NCBI GenBank assembly: GCA_003255025.1
Contig: QANY01006224.1
Coordinates: forward strand, 1,101,678-1,165,677
Direction of reading: 5' to 3'
DNA from: Datisca glomerata
Taxonomy: Eukaryota; Streptophyta; Magnoliopsida; Cucurbitales; Datiscaceae
Length of the DNA stretch: 64,000 nucleotides
Shown here: positions 11,201-22,899 of the stretch, piece after piece
Layout of the letters: every line of letters starts with the position of its first letter
Numbering within the stretch: the stretch's first letter is position 1
Program-made: the position numbers and the translations under genes
The notes under the pieces: model-generated
Told to the model about the DNA's origin: nothing
Database searches by the model: none
Seen by the model: the letters and a program-made list of their open reading frames with translations, nothing else

Positions 11201-14074
11201 TTATATCCACCAAAAGTTCATATCAACTTTGACAAAACATGATGGTGTAACTTTTCTCTTTTTCGACAAAACATCATGTGAATGCTTTGTACATCCTTCA
11301 TGTTCTCGTTCCGATTCAATATCCTCATTGGTGTCATCGTCATGATCGTCTTCATCATCACTAACTAAATCTTCACCATAGTACTCATCTTCATCAACTT
11401 CATCATCATCACTCTCATGCCTGCTTGCTTGAGTTTCATACATGTGCAGACGTTTTTACAACTTCGCCTACAAGTGTACATATTCAATATATTTTGATTT
11501 CAAACTAAAAATAAATAGGGAAAGATCATAAGTTTACAATTTTCCTATCCTTTTTTTTCATTGATGCTTTGGCCTTTATCATCGCCTCACATGCACTCAA
11601 CATTTTCTCGAATAACAACTTGTTGTGACCGCTGTGCCTGCCTGCCACGCATGTCTGTCGTGCATGCCGTCGGCACTTGCATTATCCGAATCGCACGTTA
11701 ATGTGATATTGAATGACTAAATAATAAATATTAACATCATAACTCACATAATCGACTTCAGCAGATGGAAGACCCCAGACTGGAACATCATTTGAAATGT
11801 CAACCAACTCATTACCACCATCTGGGATTGGCAACTGAATCTGCCACGATGGTAGTGGGATGTCAACCACTCTTATATCATCAACGATGGCTCTAGCTGA
11901 CCCTGATGCTCCTAGTACTGTTGTGGCTATTGCAGTTGCTGGTCATATACATAGTAGATTACAAAATTACATTGTATACAATATGAGTAATCTCTTATAT
12001 TTAAAAACCACTTAGAAACGTTTAGCACCTGCAAAGATGAAGATGCCCCATTATAGTTGTAAGACAACCACTTTTTCCAAAATTCATCATAAGTATCTTC
12101 ACTATCGCCATCTACATCAACGATAAAGTGTGTCACTCTGAAACCTCCAAGACCACCAGAAAAATTCTCTCTGGTGAATGGTTGATCACATAACATTGAA
12201 TTTAGGAGTCTGTATGGGATGTACGGTGCCTGGGTCCCATACTCTACCGTGAGATGTGCTCACCGAAGTACCATGCTCTTCCAGCAGGTCCTTGCAGCAA
12301 GATGCTTATAGTGGTAGGAGGTATACTGTCGATGCAATTGTCAGCCAAGTTTGCATGTTATCCACAAAGGGTACCAATTGATCTGCAAGTTCAAAAACAA
12401 ATAGTTTGTGAGTAAAACATTATTCATACTGGGGGAGGCAATGTAAGAATTGATATAATAAAACACACACCTCATTGGGCCTCACGTATCGAAGTTTAAC
12501 ACAAAATTCTTTTAGGCAGTGACCAACATCCCCTATTCACGACTCAATGTCTATCCAACGTGCTACTCTCGGGATTATGTCTAGACCACCCAATGGTATG
12601 CTCAGTGCCAAACACGGAAAATACTCACAAGCCCATACCTCCCATGCTCTCCAAAAACCCCATGTCCCTACACTTTTTGCAATACAATATAGACAACGCT
12701 GAACCACCCCAATTATACTAATGTATCTCATCTATTTTCTATAGGCTGAGGAGGAAGTACAAATAAACTTTATTGCTCTTGTCGCAAAACATTGTACTAC
12801 CTAAGAGCTCCAAAAGAAAGACTTTCATCAAAATGCCCTCCTGCTTAGGAGTAGTACACCCGTACCTAACATAATTATAAAAATACCCATTGATAACTAA
12901 CTTTTTTTTCTCCTACCTCCAACAACGGTTTGCCAACTAACTTTTGTAAAGCCTTCTTGATCTTGTAGAGTTCCAAATCATAGTCTAGTTGTCGACCGTC
13001 GAATTTCAAGCTAGTTATCACATCAAAGTCCAATGGGGTCATTGTCATTTCATCCACTTCATCTATATGAAAGGTGTGGGTTGTATCCCACCATTTCTTG
13101 GCTAGAATTTTTTATAGGATGCGATCCATCTGCCCCGTTTTCAATATACTTATAAAATAAATAAACCCGGAAGCATCGACATTCCTTCTCACATTGTCAG
13201 GAAGCCTATTGTACCATCGAGCTACTAGTGTATTGTTCCCAAAACCATGTATACCAAGATCATAGAACTCAGCCTAAGAAACTATAATGTAAGTATGACT
13301 CAGTGAAAAATGCGTGTGGAAAAAATGTACTATAATCGCTATTGTGACATTTTGTCGAACACCTTACAGGCAATAAAAACACACTATAATTTTTCATCGA
13401 AAACATATATCGCTACCAATAATCATACATTTCTAAAAGCATCACATAAAAAACACTCAATTTTCAAAATAATTCAAGTATCTATTTGGTGTTTTAACGA
13501 TATAACACATAATAACCAAATTTTTGTTAAAGAAACTTACATTTTATACTTGGATGGGATATAACATTTCATCAAAAATGTTACGGGCATTTATATAAAT
13601 ATAGTATAAAACTCAATATGACATTTTATCAAACACCTCATGGACAATGAAAAAAAATACACCATATACTTCATCATCACATTTCGTCGAACACTTTACG
13701 GGCACTCGTGAAAATACTATAGTTTTCCATTCAAGACATATATTTCTATCAACAACCATACATTTCTATAATCATCACATAAAAAACACCCAATTTGCAG
13801 AACGAATAAAGTATATATTAGGTGCTTTAACAATATAACACATAAAATTTGTAATCTTTAAAGAAAAACTTACATCTTGTTTGCTTGGGTGAAATATATG
13901 CTCCGTTGGAGCAATATGAAGAATAGGGCTACTAAAACTTCGATTCTTTGGATGAAATCTTTTCACCCTATAACCGGTGGCATCGTACGACGCTTTCAAA
14001 ATGCTCGAGCTCGAACTTGGTTGCATCGTTACACTCAATGTTCCTTTTGTAACTTTATGCTTTCGTCTAGCCAT
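11201..14074 (-). pseudogene. Plant mobile domain (PMD) gene of copy A (broken)
   Basis: Read on the minus strand, exon 1 (14074-13874, 67 codons, MARRKHKVTKGT start) ends at a clean GTAAGT donor. The PMD core follows at about 13275-12870: RWYNRLPDNVRRNVDASG, then WWDTTHTFHIDEVDEMTMT and LDFDVITSLKFDGRQLDYD, which match the PF10536 pattern (T.TFH...EMT.T..D). A later part (12730-12530) has ACEYFPCLALS and PRVARWIDIES. After that come YDEFWKKW (about 12080) and an acidic Asp/Glu-rich tail with a KKRK cluster (11443-11201). PMD proteins occur as host silencing factors (MAIN/MAIL1) and as transposon cargo; the context says cargo. Stops and shifts, for example after VSYQWVFL near 12875, make it a pseudogene. 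The intron/exon-edge region at about 13310-13560 and 13640-13870 is tandemly duplicated. Confidence 0.75.
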
Positions 14075-14889
14075 TATTGGTGAAAAAAAAATATTAGAAG
14101 GATATGGGGTTTGGGGTCGTGGGTTGGAGGGATTTGTCTCGAGTTTGGAGTGGGTTTTGACTTATGCATTGTAGAGGATTTGTTCAATGAGAGATTGCGG
14201 GTTTGACTCGTGTGTTGCGACAGATTTGGATCGGTTTTGATGGATTTCGGGCTATAAAGAGAGATGAAGATGGAGATGAAGAAGAAGGAGAATAGAGTTT
14301 GAGTGAAGAGAAATGAAGTGTTGAGAGAGGTGGAAGGGTGGGTATCGAGTTTTTAAGAATAATGGGGAAGGGGTTTTTTTAATGTTGGGGTTAATTTTGA
14401 TGAGAAATAAGGTTAGATTTAAAATTTAATTTATAGGGAAATTAAATAAAACGTTAAGGGTTATAATCCAAAAATTATGGGGTTATTACTAAAAAATAAA
14501 AGGTTAAATTTCAAATTTCAAAATTTAATTTCAAACTTTTTAGCGGATATGCTCGATTTAATAGTAGTATCCGACCTTAAGGGTTATACATGTTCGTCAA
14601 ACTGATGAATAGGATTTAATGACCATCATAACATCACGACATATAATTATACTTGGTGAAAATCTGTCTCGCTCAACACTTGTCATAAAAGCACAACAAC
14701 ATTATCAATGACAACTTTTATCGAGATTATGATTAAGTGTTCAATTGTTTCAGGAATCTTTAATTAATCCAATCTAATTTCACATAGTAAGTGAGTATCA
14801 TAAATGTTTGCATTGAAATAATGAAATTTTTCTATTTTTATCAATGACTTTCCCGGTGTACAGTAAATAATTAGAAATATATCAATTTT
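14075..14889. promoter_or_regulatory. Region upstream of the PMD gene, copy A
   Basis: This is the 5' side of the minus-strand PMD gene. It includes a purine-rich leader-like stretch (GAGATGAAGATGGAGATGAAG near 14260-14300) that corresponds to copy B near 35040-35100. No reading frame is conserved. It probably holds the promoter and leader of the PMD gene. Confidence 0.4.
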
Positions 14890-16060
14890 AATGAAAATGG
14901 TGAAGAATGGCGATTAGAGCCATACAAATGGCGATTAGGCCAAAAAAGTGGCGATTGGGAGAAAGACTGTCGATTGCCTATTTATACATGTCATTTGGGG
15001 ACTGAAACATGCGATTGAAGGCTTAAAACTAGCACTTGGCTTTGACGATGCGATTAACACATTCAGGATGATGTTTAAGGGCTAAAAATATGCGATTCAC
15101 CTATTAGGTATGACAATTAGGTTTTAGGTGTTCACCAAATACATAGTGGTGTACACCAAATTCTTCAGGGGTTCACCAAAATTTAAAAGTTCATTTTTTT
15201 GTGAAGCCCAGTACGTAATTGGTGAACCTCAGTACGTAATTGATGAACCATCCAAGAATTATTATTTTGTACATATTTGGTTAACCCTACTACATAATTG
15301 GTGAACCTCACCACATAATTAGTGAACCCCACTACGTATTTGGCGAACCCCTCCAAGAATTATTAATTTGTATATAATTGGTGAACCTCAATACGTAATT
15401 AGTGAACCCTAGTACGTATTTGGTAAACCCCTCCAAGAATTATTTTGTATGTATTTGGTGAACCCCACTTCATAATTGATGAACCCCACTATATAATTTG
15501 TGAACCCCACTACGTATTTGATGAACCCCTCCAAAAATTATTAATTTGTACGTAATTGGTGAATCTCAGTACGTAATTGGTGAACCCTAGTACATATTTG
15601 GTGTACCCCAATACGTATTTGGTGAACCTCTCCAAGAATTATTATTTTATACGTATTTGGTAAACCAAAGTACGTAATTGGTGAACCCCAGTACATATTT
15701 GGTGTGCCACAATACGTAATTGGTGAACCCCTCCAAGAATTATTATTTTATACGTATTTGGTGAACCAAAGTACGTAATTGGTGAACCCCTCTAAGAATT
15801 ATTATTTTGTACATATTTGGTGAACCCCACTATGTAATTGGTGAACCCCTCCAAGAATTATTATTTTGTACGTATTTGGTGAATCACACTACGTAATTAG
15901 TGAACATCACTACGTATTTGGTGAACTCCACTACGTATTTGGTGAACCCGTCCAAAAATTATTAATTTGTACGTTTTTTGTGAACTCCAGTATATATTTG
16001 GTGAGCTCCAGTACGTAATTGGTGAAACCCAGTCCATATTTAGTGAACCCCTCTAAGAAA
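14890..16060. repeat. Right subterminal repeats of copy A: GCGATT motifs and about 21-bp minisatellite
   Basis: From 14905 to about 15120 there are repeated GGCGATTAGG / GCGATTGGG motifs like those in the internal palindrome array. From about 15125 to 16060 there are several dozen degenerate units of about 21 bp with consensus near TTGGTGAACCCCACTACGTA. These group into longer units of about 75 bp that include CCTCCAAGAATTATTATTTTG. The array stops about 70 bp before the element end. Copy B has a shorter array. I see no coding use. Confidence 0.85.
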
Positions 16061-16126
16061 AAAAACTTGCTACCTGCTGAGTTTTATGTGACCTAGACTG
16101 CTTCGAAATCAATCTAAAAACTACAA

Positions 16127-16165
16127 TGACCCATCATCAATACCAGAAAATTATTCCTGGCATTG
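16127..16165. repeat. Right terminal inverted repeat of copy A
   Basis: The inverse complement aligns with the left end, including the nested hairpin (CAATACCAG ... CTGGCATTG). It is followed directly by TAAAGTTTA. Confidence 0.7.
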
Positions 16166-16168
16166 TAA

Positions 16169-16278
16169 AGTTTAAAGCTATATTAAATTCCTGTGTGTAA
16201 TAAGCACTTGAGTAGGTGGAATTTCAGTTTAAAGCTATATTAAATTCCTCTGTGTAATAAGCACTTGAGTAGGTGGAC
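16169..16278. repeat. 57-bp tandem duplication beside the element end
   Basis: Two nearly identical units begin AGTTTAAAGCTATATTAAAT at 16169 and 16226 and run through CACTTGAGTAGGTGGA. They differ by one base (CCTGTGTG versus CCTCTGTG) in the shared part. The duplication starts three bases after the right end of copy A. Confidence 0.9.
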
Positions 16279-16803
16279 GAAGAAAAGGAGGAAGACCGAG
16301 CAACAAAAATTGAGAAGCTTGACGAGTGATTAATCGACAAAAACAACCTTCGAAACCTTGGCAATCCTTTTTAAACTGGTTCACTCACATAAGGTTGTAT
16401 TTGCACACTTGGTCCCTTGCCAAAACTGTTTTGAGCTCATTTAGTTCACGCACATTAAGAATTAGTGCACCTTTTGCTTTTTTTTTTTTCCTTTTCTTCT
16501 TTGTATCTTACTTGGTTTTCTTTTGGAATTGAAATTCTAAGGCTGTGTGGAAGTTTTCAGGCTATAGAAGATCTTGTTCGAGGCTTTGTCGACCCAGTGA
16601 AGGGTTTATCTTTCATGGAACTCTACTTTTCCTCCTTACTGATAGTGAACAATTTTGCCAATGATTTACTATACTAAGTTGATCGTTTGTCCTAGTTTTC
16701 AATCTGTGTCTCAATCTATTTATCCAATGAATATGTAATTGAATAAAATTTATTTTCCTGAAAGAAAATACCAGTGATCATTGAATATAGAGCCATTTTC
16801 TAT
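16279..16803. other. 3' flank of the PPR gene
   Basis: No coding sequence is recognised. It includes a poly-T run near 16475 and is probably the 3' untranslated and intergenic region of the minus-strand PPR gene. Confidence 0.4.
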
Positions 16804-18872
16804 TTACCAGTAATCGTAACACGAACAGGTTCCTTCTTTAAAATGGTGGTACCTGATCCTGTCCCTGACAATAATCTCTCGATTATAAACCTTTGAAATG
16901 AATTTCGTTGCCCGATGGCAATCACCACACACTCTTAAGTTCTTCACGATGCGAATCGGAGTTCCAGCCGCTGTATTCATCAACCCGAAAGCAATTGCCA
17001 GCTTCTCGCTATGCATTGACAGAGCCGTTTCCTTATCCTCCTCATCATCAATGTCAAGCAATACTTCTCCAGATTCCGGAACATACCCAGCAATCTTCAG
17101 CTTAGTTGTCATCTCATCCAAGAACAGGTAAAGCTTCTTAGTTTGAGGGTGGGATCGATCCCCGACAAGAAACTGATGGAACACCCCGTTTAACTCGATG
17201 GAGCTACAACCCGGGATTTTCCTCTTGCTGCTTGATCCGATCTTCTCTCTCAATGTCTTTGCTTCATTCCATCTCCCAGTCACTGAGTATATATTGGATA
17301 ACAGAACATGACAGCCGAGATAGTCGGTATAATCGGCATCGAATTCCTTGATAATTTTCCCTATTCTCTCTGCTCTTGCAATATCCTTGTGTATTTTACA
17401 AGCACCAAGTAACGCACCAAACATGGCGGCATCTGGTGTCACACGCATACTTGATATGAGCTCTTCGGCTTCCGCCAAAAGCCCAGCACGTCCGAGTAGA
17501 TCTACCATACACCCATAATGCTCAATCTCTGGCTCAATACCATAAGAACTTACCATTGATTTAAAATAACTTCTTCCCTCCTCAACTCTATTTCCATGGC
17601 TACAAGCGCTTAACAAGGCAATAATCGTGACTCCGTTTGGAGAAACCTTTTCAACCTTCATTCGTTCGAAAAGGTCGATTGCTTCCTTGGGTTTCCCATG
17701 CATTGCAAACCCACCAATCATGGCATTCCAAGCCCACACCTTTCGCTTCAACTCGTGTGCTACGTTAAAAATTTTGAACGCGAATTCTAGTTCTCCACAT
17801 TTCGAATACATATCAATGAGGCTGGCAAGCAACCGCTCATTCATTCGAATATTATTCTTGTCCATATAAACATGTATCCATCGTCCCTGGTCAAGTGCCA
17901 CGAGATTTGCACATGCTGCAAGAGCACTTACCATTGTGTATTCATTTGGGTTGGTTCCTTCTTGCAACATCTTGTGGAAGAGATCCAATGCCTCCATGAA
18001 CTGACCTACCTGAAAATGATAAAAGATTTTCTATTTTTAGCCTGTTCAGCACTACAATTTACATTGATACTAACATGGCATCGTTCAAAATCCGTGTAAT
18101 TAAATATTGTATATTGAATCACCTGAACATAACCAGCAATCATTGTAGACCATGACACCACATCTAGCTCAGGCATTTCATCAAACCGCTTCTTAGCATC
18201 CTCCATTTTTTCCAACCTCACATACCCAGCAAGCAATGTATTCCAAGAATACAAATCTGTATTTAGGCTCTGATTCAACACCTTTCTACCCTCCTCAATC
18301 AAACCCAAGATTGCATACATTCCGATTATCGCATTCATAACGAACAAATTACTCTCAAGTCCTACTTTGATCGCATGAACTCTAACTTGCTCTGCCTCTG
18401 GAATTCCCAACCCATTACTACATGCCTTGAAAGTAAAGACAAAAGTATAGCGATTGGGTAGAAAACCCGAATCCCGGATTAAAGAGCGGAATCTTATAAG
18501 AGAACGATAAGAGGAAGCGGGTGATACCGAATCAGCCTTGATAATGGTGTTAAACAGGAAGAGGTCTGGTTTGGAAATTTGGTCGAACACAAGGTGGGCA
18601 TAAGACAAATAATCAAAGGAAGAACTTGACAACAAATTGAGAAGTTTGTTTGCTGGGATAGGATGTAGGATTAGGCCTGAAGTGACTAGCTGAGCATGCG
18701 TTTGTTTAATTTGCTGTATTGATTCGCATGAATCAAGTAAAAGGAAGAGCTTTTGATTTGAATTTAGCGGTCTTTTGAAAGTGGAATAGCAACGTTTCAT
18801 ATTTAAGGATGGCGGATAATCTACACTCAAACTACTGTTGTAACACTGAAAAAAAAAACACAGAGACAACAC
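16804..18872 (-). CDS. DYW-class pentatricopeptide repeat (PPR) protein
   Basis: The gene has two exons, 18872-18123 (250 codons) and 18009-16804 (401 codons plus stop), joined across a 113-bp intron with GT/AG ends (18122-18010). The junction keeps the PPR frame (GYVQ then VGQFMEALDLF). The 651-residue product has a basic, Ser-rich N-terminus suggesting an organelle targeting peptide, a series of PLS-type PPR motifs (such as SWNTLLAGYVRL and AWNAMIGGFAMHGKPKEA), E/E+ motifs, the PG box (PGCSSIEL) and a complete DYW domain. HSEKLAIAFGL (from residue 583) and CGDCH (611-615) give the cytidine-deaminase zinc site, and the protein ends CSCYDYW. Such proteins bind organelle RNA and edit C to U; the target site is unknown. 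Met-25 (MKRCYSTF, 18800) is an alternative start. No stop or shift is seen, so it is probably functional. Confidence 0.92.
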
Positions 18873-19143
18873 ATAAAAGCGGTGATATGAAGTAAGACAC
18901 GTGCGTAAAAAGAAATAGGGTGTGTGTTAGAACAGGACGGGTTAAATAGTGTGTGTGTGATCAGACAGGATAATAGCAAAATAGGATAAAAGAGCATGTA
19001 ATAAAGGGAAAGTAGGTTTCTAATGAAGAGAGAGAGAGAGAGAGAGAATCAAAGGTAAATGATGTTATATTCTACTGTTTGGTTACGAAAGAAATTGACA
19101 TGGAAAATATTAGATGGGAGTGTATAACGAATTTCCATTACAT
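18873..19143. promoter_or_regulatory. Upstream region of the PPR gene with GA microsatellite
   Basis: This is the presumed promoter and leader of the minus-strand PPR gene. It contains a GA repeat at about 19027-19048. There is no coding sequence, and no clear TATA box can be assigned. Confidence 0.4.
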
Positions 19144-19427
19144 TGTTAATTTCTCCCATTCAAACAACGAAATTACCCGGTCCAGCCATTCTCCGTTTCC
19201 CTCTCTCTATTTCTTCTCTAGCTTTTCTTCTTTCTCATTAACTATTAACAAGAGCTTTTCTCATTAACTATTAAGAGTGCAATTAGTACAATACTTATAA
19301 TAACCTAAGTTGAGCTAGTTAGATTAAACTAACAGTAATAGAAAAATAACTCTAACTATAACAGTAACAGTAACTAAGTTTTAACTAACTATAGTTACAT
19401 TGTGACTAACTAATTGCTTCACTAACA
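19144..19427 (-). repeat. 3' LTR of the Copia element, with polypurine tract
   Basis: On the minus strand the polypurine tract CGCTTGAGGGAGAG (19441-19428) is followed by TGTTAGTGAAG at 19427, which I take as the LTR start. The LTR plausibly ends in TTAACA at 19144, giving a 284-bp LTR with TGTTA/TAACA ends. The outer end is less certain because no 5' LTR is available for comparison. Confidence 0.6.
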
Positions 19428-19655
19428 CTCTCCCTCAAGCGAGAAGGGGATGAAAGAACCTTAAACTTGGATATGAAAATTTTAAATGGAACTTGAGGCA
19501 GAGGCTTTGTAAGAACATCAGCCTTTTGAAGTTTAGAAGCAATATGTTTCACAACCAACTGTTTGGACAATGCATTTTCTCTAATAAAATGAACATCTAT
19601 CTCAACACGTTTAGTTTTAAAGTGGAATACAGAATTGACAGCAAGTAATCCTGCA

Positions 19656-22459
19656 TTAATATTGTCTCACCAAAGTGTTGGACATGAGAAAATTGTATTC
19701 CCAACTCTGAAAATAGTGATTGAAGGCAAACAATTTATGTGACAACTTGAGAAAGTGCTCGATATTCATATTCAACACTTGATTTTGACACGACTCTTTG
19801 TTTTCTTGAACTCCAAATGATGAGATTTCCCCAAGATATATACAATACCCACTTGTAGACCTCCTATCATCCAAACAACCTGCCCAGTCAACATCAGTAT
19901 AGCTTTCTAAAACCAGAGAAGTAGTTGGAGTGAACAATAAACCAAAATCTGTTGTGCCCCGTAAGTATCTTAGTATTCTCTTGCATGCTTTCTGGTGTTC
20001 TGTAATTAGGGACTGAAGATACTGACTTAATTTGTTTCTAGAGTAAGCAATATCATGCCGGGTCATTGTTAAATATTGCAATGAACCCACTGTGCTCTTA
20101 TAAAGAGAAGGATCCTAAAAACAGTACCTGAAGAAGCTGTAAACTGTGTGGATGCACACATTGAAGTGCTGCAATGTTTTTATGTGAACATATTTGTTTT
20201 GTGCAATAAATCGTCAATATACTTGGACTGAGTATGATAAAATCATGTTTTATCTCTATATGCTTCAAATCCCAAAAAATAACTAAGGTTGCCAAGTCTT
20301 TTTAAAGTAAAAATTCTATTCAAATCATCAATAACCTTCGCAATCAGATTTGCATCACTCCTAGTTAACAATATATCATCAACATAGACAAGAATAAGTA
20401 TGACAATATCATTCTTTTTGAAGTAAAACAAAGAACTATACGAGACAGAACACTTGAAATCCCACTAAAGTAACACTGTTTTCAATTTTTCAAACCAAGC
20501 CCTTAGAGCTTGCTTCAACCCATAAAATGGTTCTATTAAGTCTACAAACATGATTTGGATACTGCTCATCAACAAATCCAGGAAGCTGGCTCATATAAAT
20601 AACTTTTTGTAAGTCACCATTCAAAAAAGTATTATTCACATCAATTTGTTGTGTGTCCCAGCTATATGTAACAGCAAGAGTTAGCATAATTCTAATGGTT
20701 GAAGGCCTGAATACTGTACTAAAAGTCTCAAAGAAATCTATCACAGGTGTTTGTTGAAACCCCTTTGCCACTAATCTAGCCTTATATTGGTTAAGAGTAC
20801 CATTTGAACTATACTTAATTCTAAATACCCATTTGCCGTCAACAACATTCATATCAACATGTATTATTTCTTTGCAATGCCATAAACTCATTTTCCATAG
20901 CTGATTTCCAACTAGACAAGGCAGCTTTAACATATTTATGTTCAGTATTAAGATACACAGTATCAGTAACAAATATTTTAGGCTTGAACATGCCAAGCTT
21001 TGATCTTGTGATCATAGGGTGGACAGATTTAGATGCAGTAGTTGATTTAATAGCTTGAGGTGTGATATGATTACTAACATCTAAAGGTAAACTATCATGA
21101 GAATTATTTGAACATGAAGAATGAGATGCATTAGAATTAGAAATATGATCAGAATTGCGATCAAAATGAGAATGAGGAAAAGGTTTAGTATTACCTGATG
21201 AAGAAATGGATTTTTCATAAGGTTGAGCATCTCTAGTTGATAAAGAACTTGTATTGGATGAGGGAACAACTGCTGATGTTGTGTGAGAATGACTCTTATC
21301 ACTTGAACATATAGTATGTGGATATACAAAAATATATGGATTTTGTGGAACAAGTTGACTAGACTTACTTTTGACAAGAGATATAAGAGATAGGTATGGA
21401 AATTCAAATTCATTAAACACTACACTTTTTAAAATGTAGATTCGATTAGAAATTGGATCAAGACATTTAGATCTTTTGTGATGGAAAACACACTTAATGG
21501 TATGATTTTGAAGTTTAGTCTTATGATATGGTCTTAGAAATGGAAAACATGCACATCCATAAACTCTGAAAAATGTAATATCTGGTTTAATGGAAAAGAG
21601 CTTTTGATAGGGAGATGAAATGGGTCCCACCAAAATTTTAAAGGAATTTTTGCTTGAGAAAGCAAGGTAAGACCTAACTCTACTATATGTCTATGTTTTC
21701 GCTCAATAATGCCATTCTGTTGATGAGAATGTGGGCAATGATGCCTAAACCATATCCCTGATTTTGAAACTCTATAGCTAAACCTCTAAATTCACCACCC
21801 TAATCTGTTTGAATATATTTTACCTTTGTTGTGAATTATCTTTCAACAAAGGCAATAGAATTGAGAACAATCTGTTTAACATCAGATTTTAGCTTCAAGG
21901 GAAAAATCCATAAATACCTAGTGTGATCATATACAAAGCTTATATAATATCTATACACTAAAGTGGACATAGTTGATGCTAGTCCCCATATATCAGAGTA
22001 AATGATATCAAAAGGACTGTTAGAACGAGTGGTAGAAGGAGGAAAATGTGATTGATGCATCTTTCCAAGTTGACGGCTATCACAAAATTTGATATGCTTT
22101 AAGGGGAGTTTTATACTGCTATCAAAGAAAGTTTTACTCAAAACAACTTTGGAGGGGTGGCCTAACCATTTATGCCAAATATTAACAATATTATTGTTAT
22201 TGGAACAAGAACTATCAGTAGAAGAACAAACAATAGAATTTTGGACAGAACTGACTTTATTGATATCAATGGTGTTACAACCAGAAATGGTGTTACAACA
22301 TAGAAATGATGTTTGGTGTGGGCTGATAATTGCAAGTCTTCTGCAATTCTCTATCTCAGAGAAATATAGACAAATGTAAAGAAACAGAGACCACCAACCA
22401 TGCCCATAGGTTGAAGATAATACAGAGAAACAGAGACCACCACCTGCATAAAATACCAA
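19656..22459 (-). pseudogene. Copia pol remnants (integrase, reverse transcriptase, RNase H)
   Basis: In minus-strand order the remnants are a GAG-pre-integrase motif (WHKWLGHPSKVVLSK) and an integrase segment (DIIYSDIWG, YYISFVYDHTRYLWIFPL, 22459-21836), the integrase C-terminus (21633-20854, GCACFPFLRPY, HPMITRSK), reverse transcriptase (20996-20490, WVFRIKYSSNG, YKARLVAKGF; then VYVDDILLT at 20380-20360) and RNase H (20090-19656, SYTDVDWAGC and RRSTSGYC). The blocks are in different frames with stops between them, so the gene is dead. The family is Ty1/Copia from its domain order. Confidence 0.85.
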
Positions 22460-22675
22460 TGGTCAAAGAAAATGGAGAAATAAGCATCGTGTTATGTCTG
22501 CGAGTAAATATCATTCTGTGAACCAGCCATCTTGAGGTTTCATCTTTTCCCTCAGACCATCTCTCTCTGCCTCTCGCTCTCTTTGCCTCTCTCTTTCTCA
22601 TTTTTACAATAAAAATGGTCAGTTGACTAACTTTCTTAACCACACAACAGTCAAGTAAAAATATGGGTCAAACTT

Positions 22676-22715
22676 CAATGTTGGGAGTTTTTCTCCCAGC
22701 ATTGATGCTGGGTAA
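22676..22715. repeat. Left terminal inverted repeat of copy B
   Basis: CAATGTTGGGAG pairs with CTCCCAGCATTG, which is followed by ATGCTGGG. This is the same triple alternating motif as the left end of copy A. Confidence 0.75.
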
Positions 22716-22899
22716 ACGTAGGCCATCAGATCTTTTGAGATAGATCAAGGCCGTTGGATGCATTTAAAGGCTTTGAACCTGCTTAGTCGGTCACCAACCA
22801 AAGCTTCCTTTGGAAGGTTTCACCAACCAAAGCTTCCTTTCCATTTCTTCTTCGTGGAAAGCTTCCTTGAAGCTTAGAAGCTTAAGCTTTCTTCTCTAG

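Larger units (their letters stand above)
1372..16165. mobile_element. Large Mutator-like element, copy A (14.8 kb), three-gene cargo
   Basis: The ends are related inverted repeats: CAATGCTGG at the left and CCTGGCATTG at the right, each with a nested hairpin. Inside, in order, are a CT-rich leader, a Ulp1-like protease gene (plus), a long inverted repeat, a FAR1-type MULE transposase remnant (minus), a palindrome array, a PMD gene (minus), and a minisatellite next to the right end. Copy B has the same order. FAR1 and SWIM domains flanking a MULE DDE core are known from the Mutator superfamily, which is the basis for the class call. The flanking bases (GTCCCTTTT left, TAAAGTTTA right) do not form an obvious 9-bp target duplication, so the exact ends are uncertain by about 10 bp. 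All three genes contain stops or shifts. A deletion removes part of the transposase core, so this copy is non-autonomous. Confidence 0.82.
19144..22460 (-). mobile_element. Ty1/Copia retrotransposon, 5' part missing
   Basis: Read on the minus strand, the element has pol segments in Copia order (integrase, reverse transcriptase, RNase H), then a polypurine tract and a 3' LTR. No gag, primer-binding site or 5' LTR is visible between 22460 and the left end of MULE copy B at 22676, so the element is 5'-truncated or was disrupted. It lies between the PPR gene and copy B. Confidence 0.8.

Noticed and set aside
15125..16060. Regular repeats suggesting a CRISPR-like array
   Set aside because: Units are head-to-tail and degenerate without unique spacers, in a plant transposon; this is a minisatellite.
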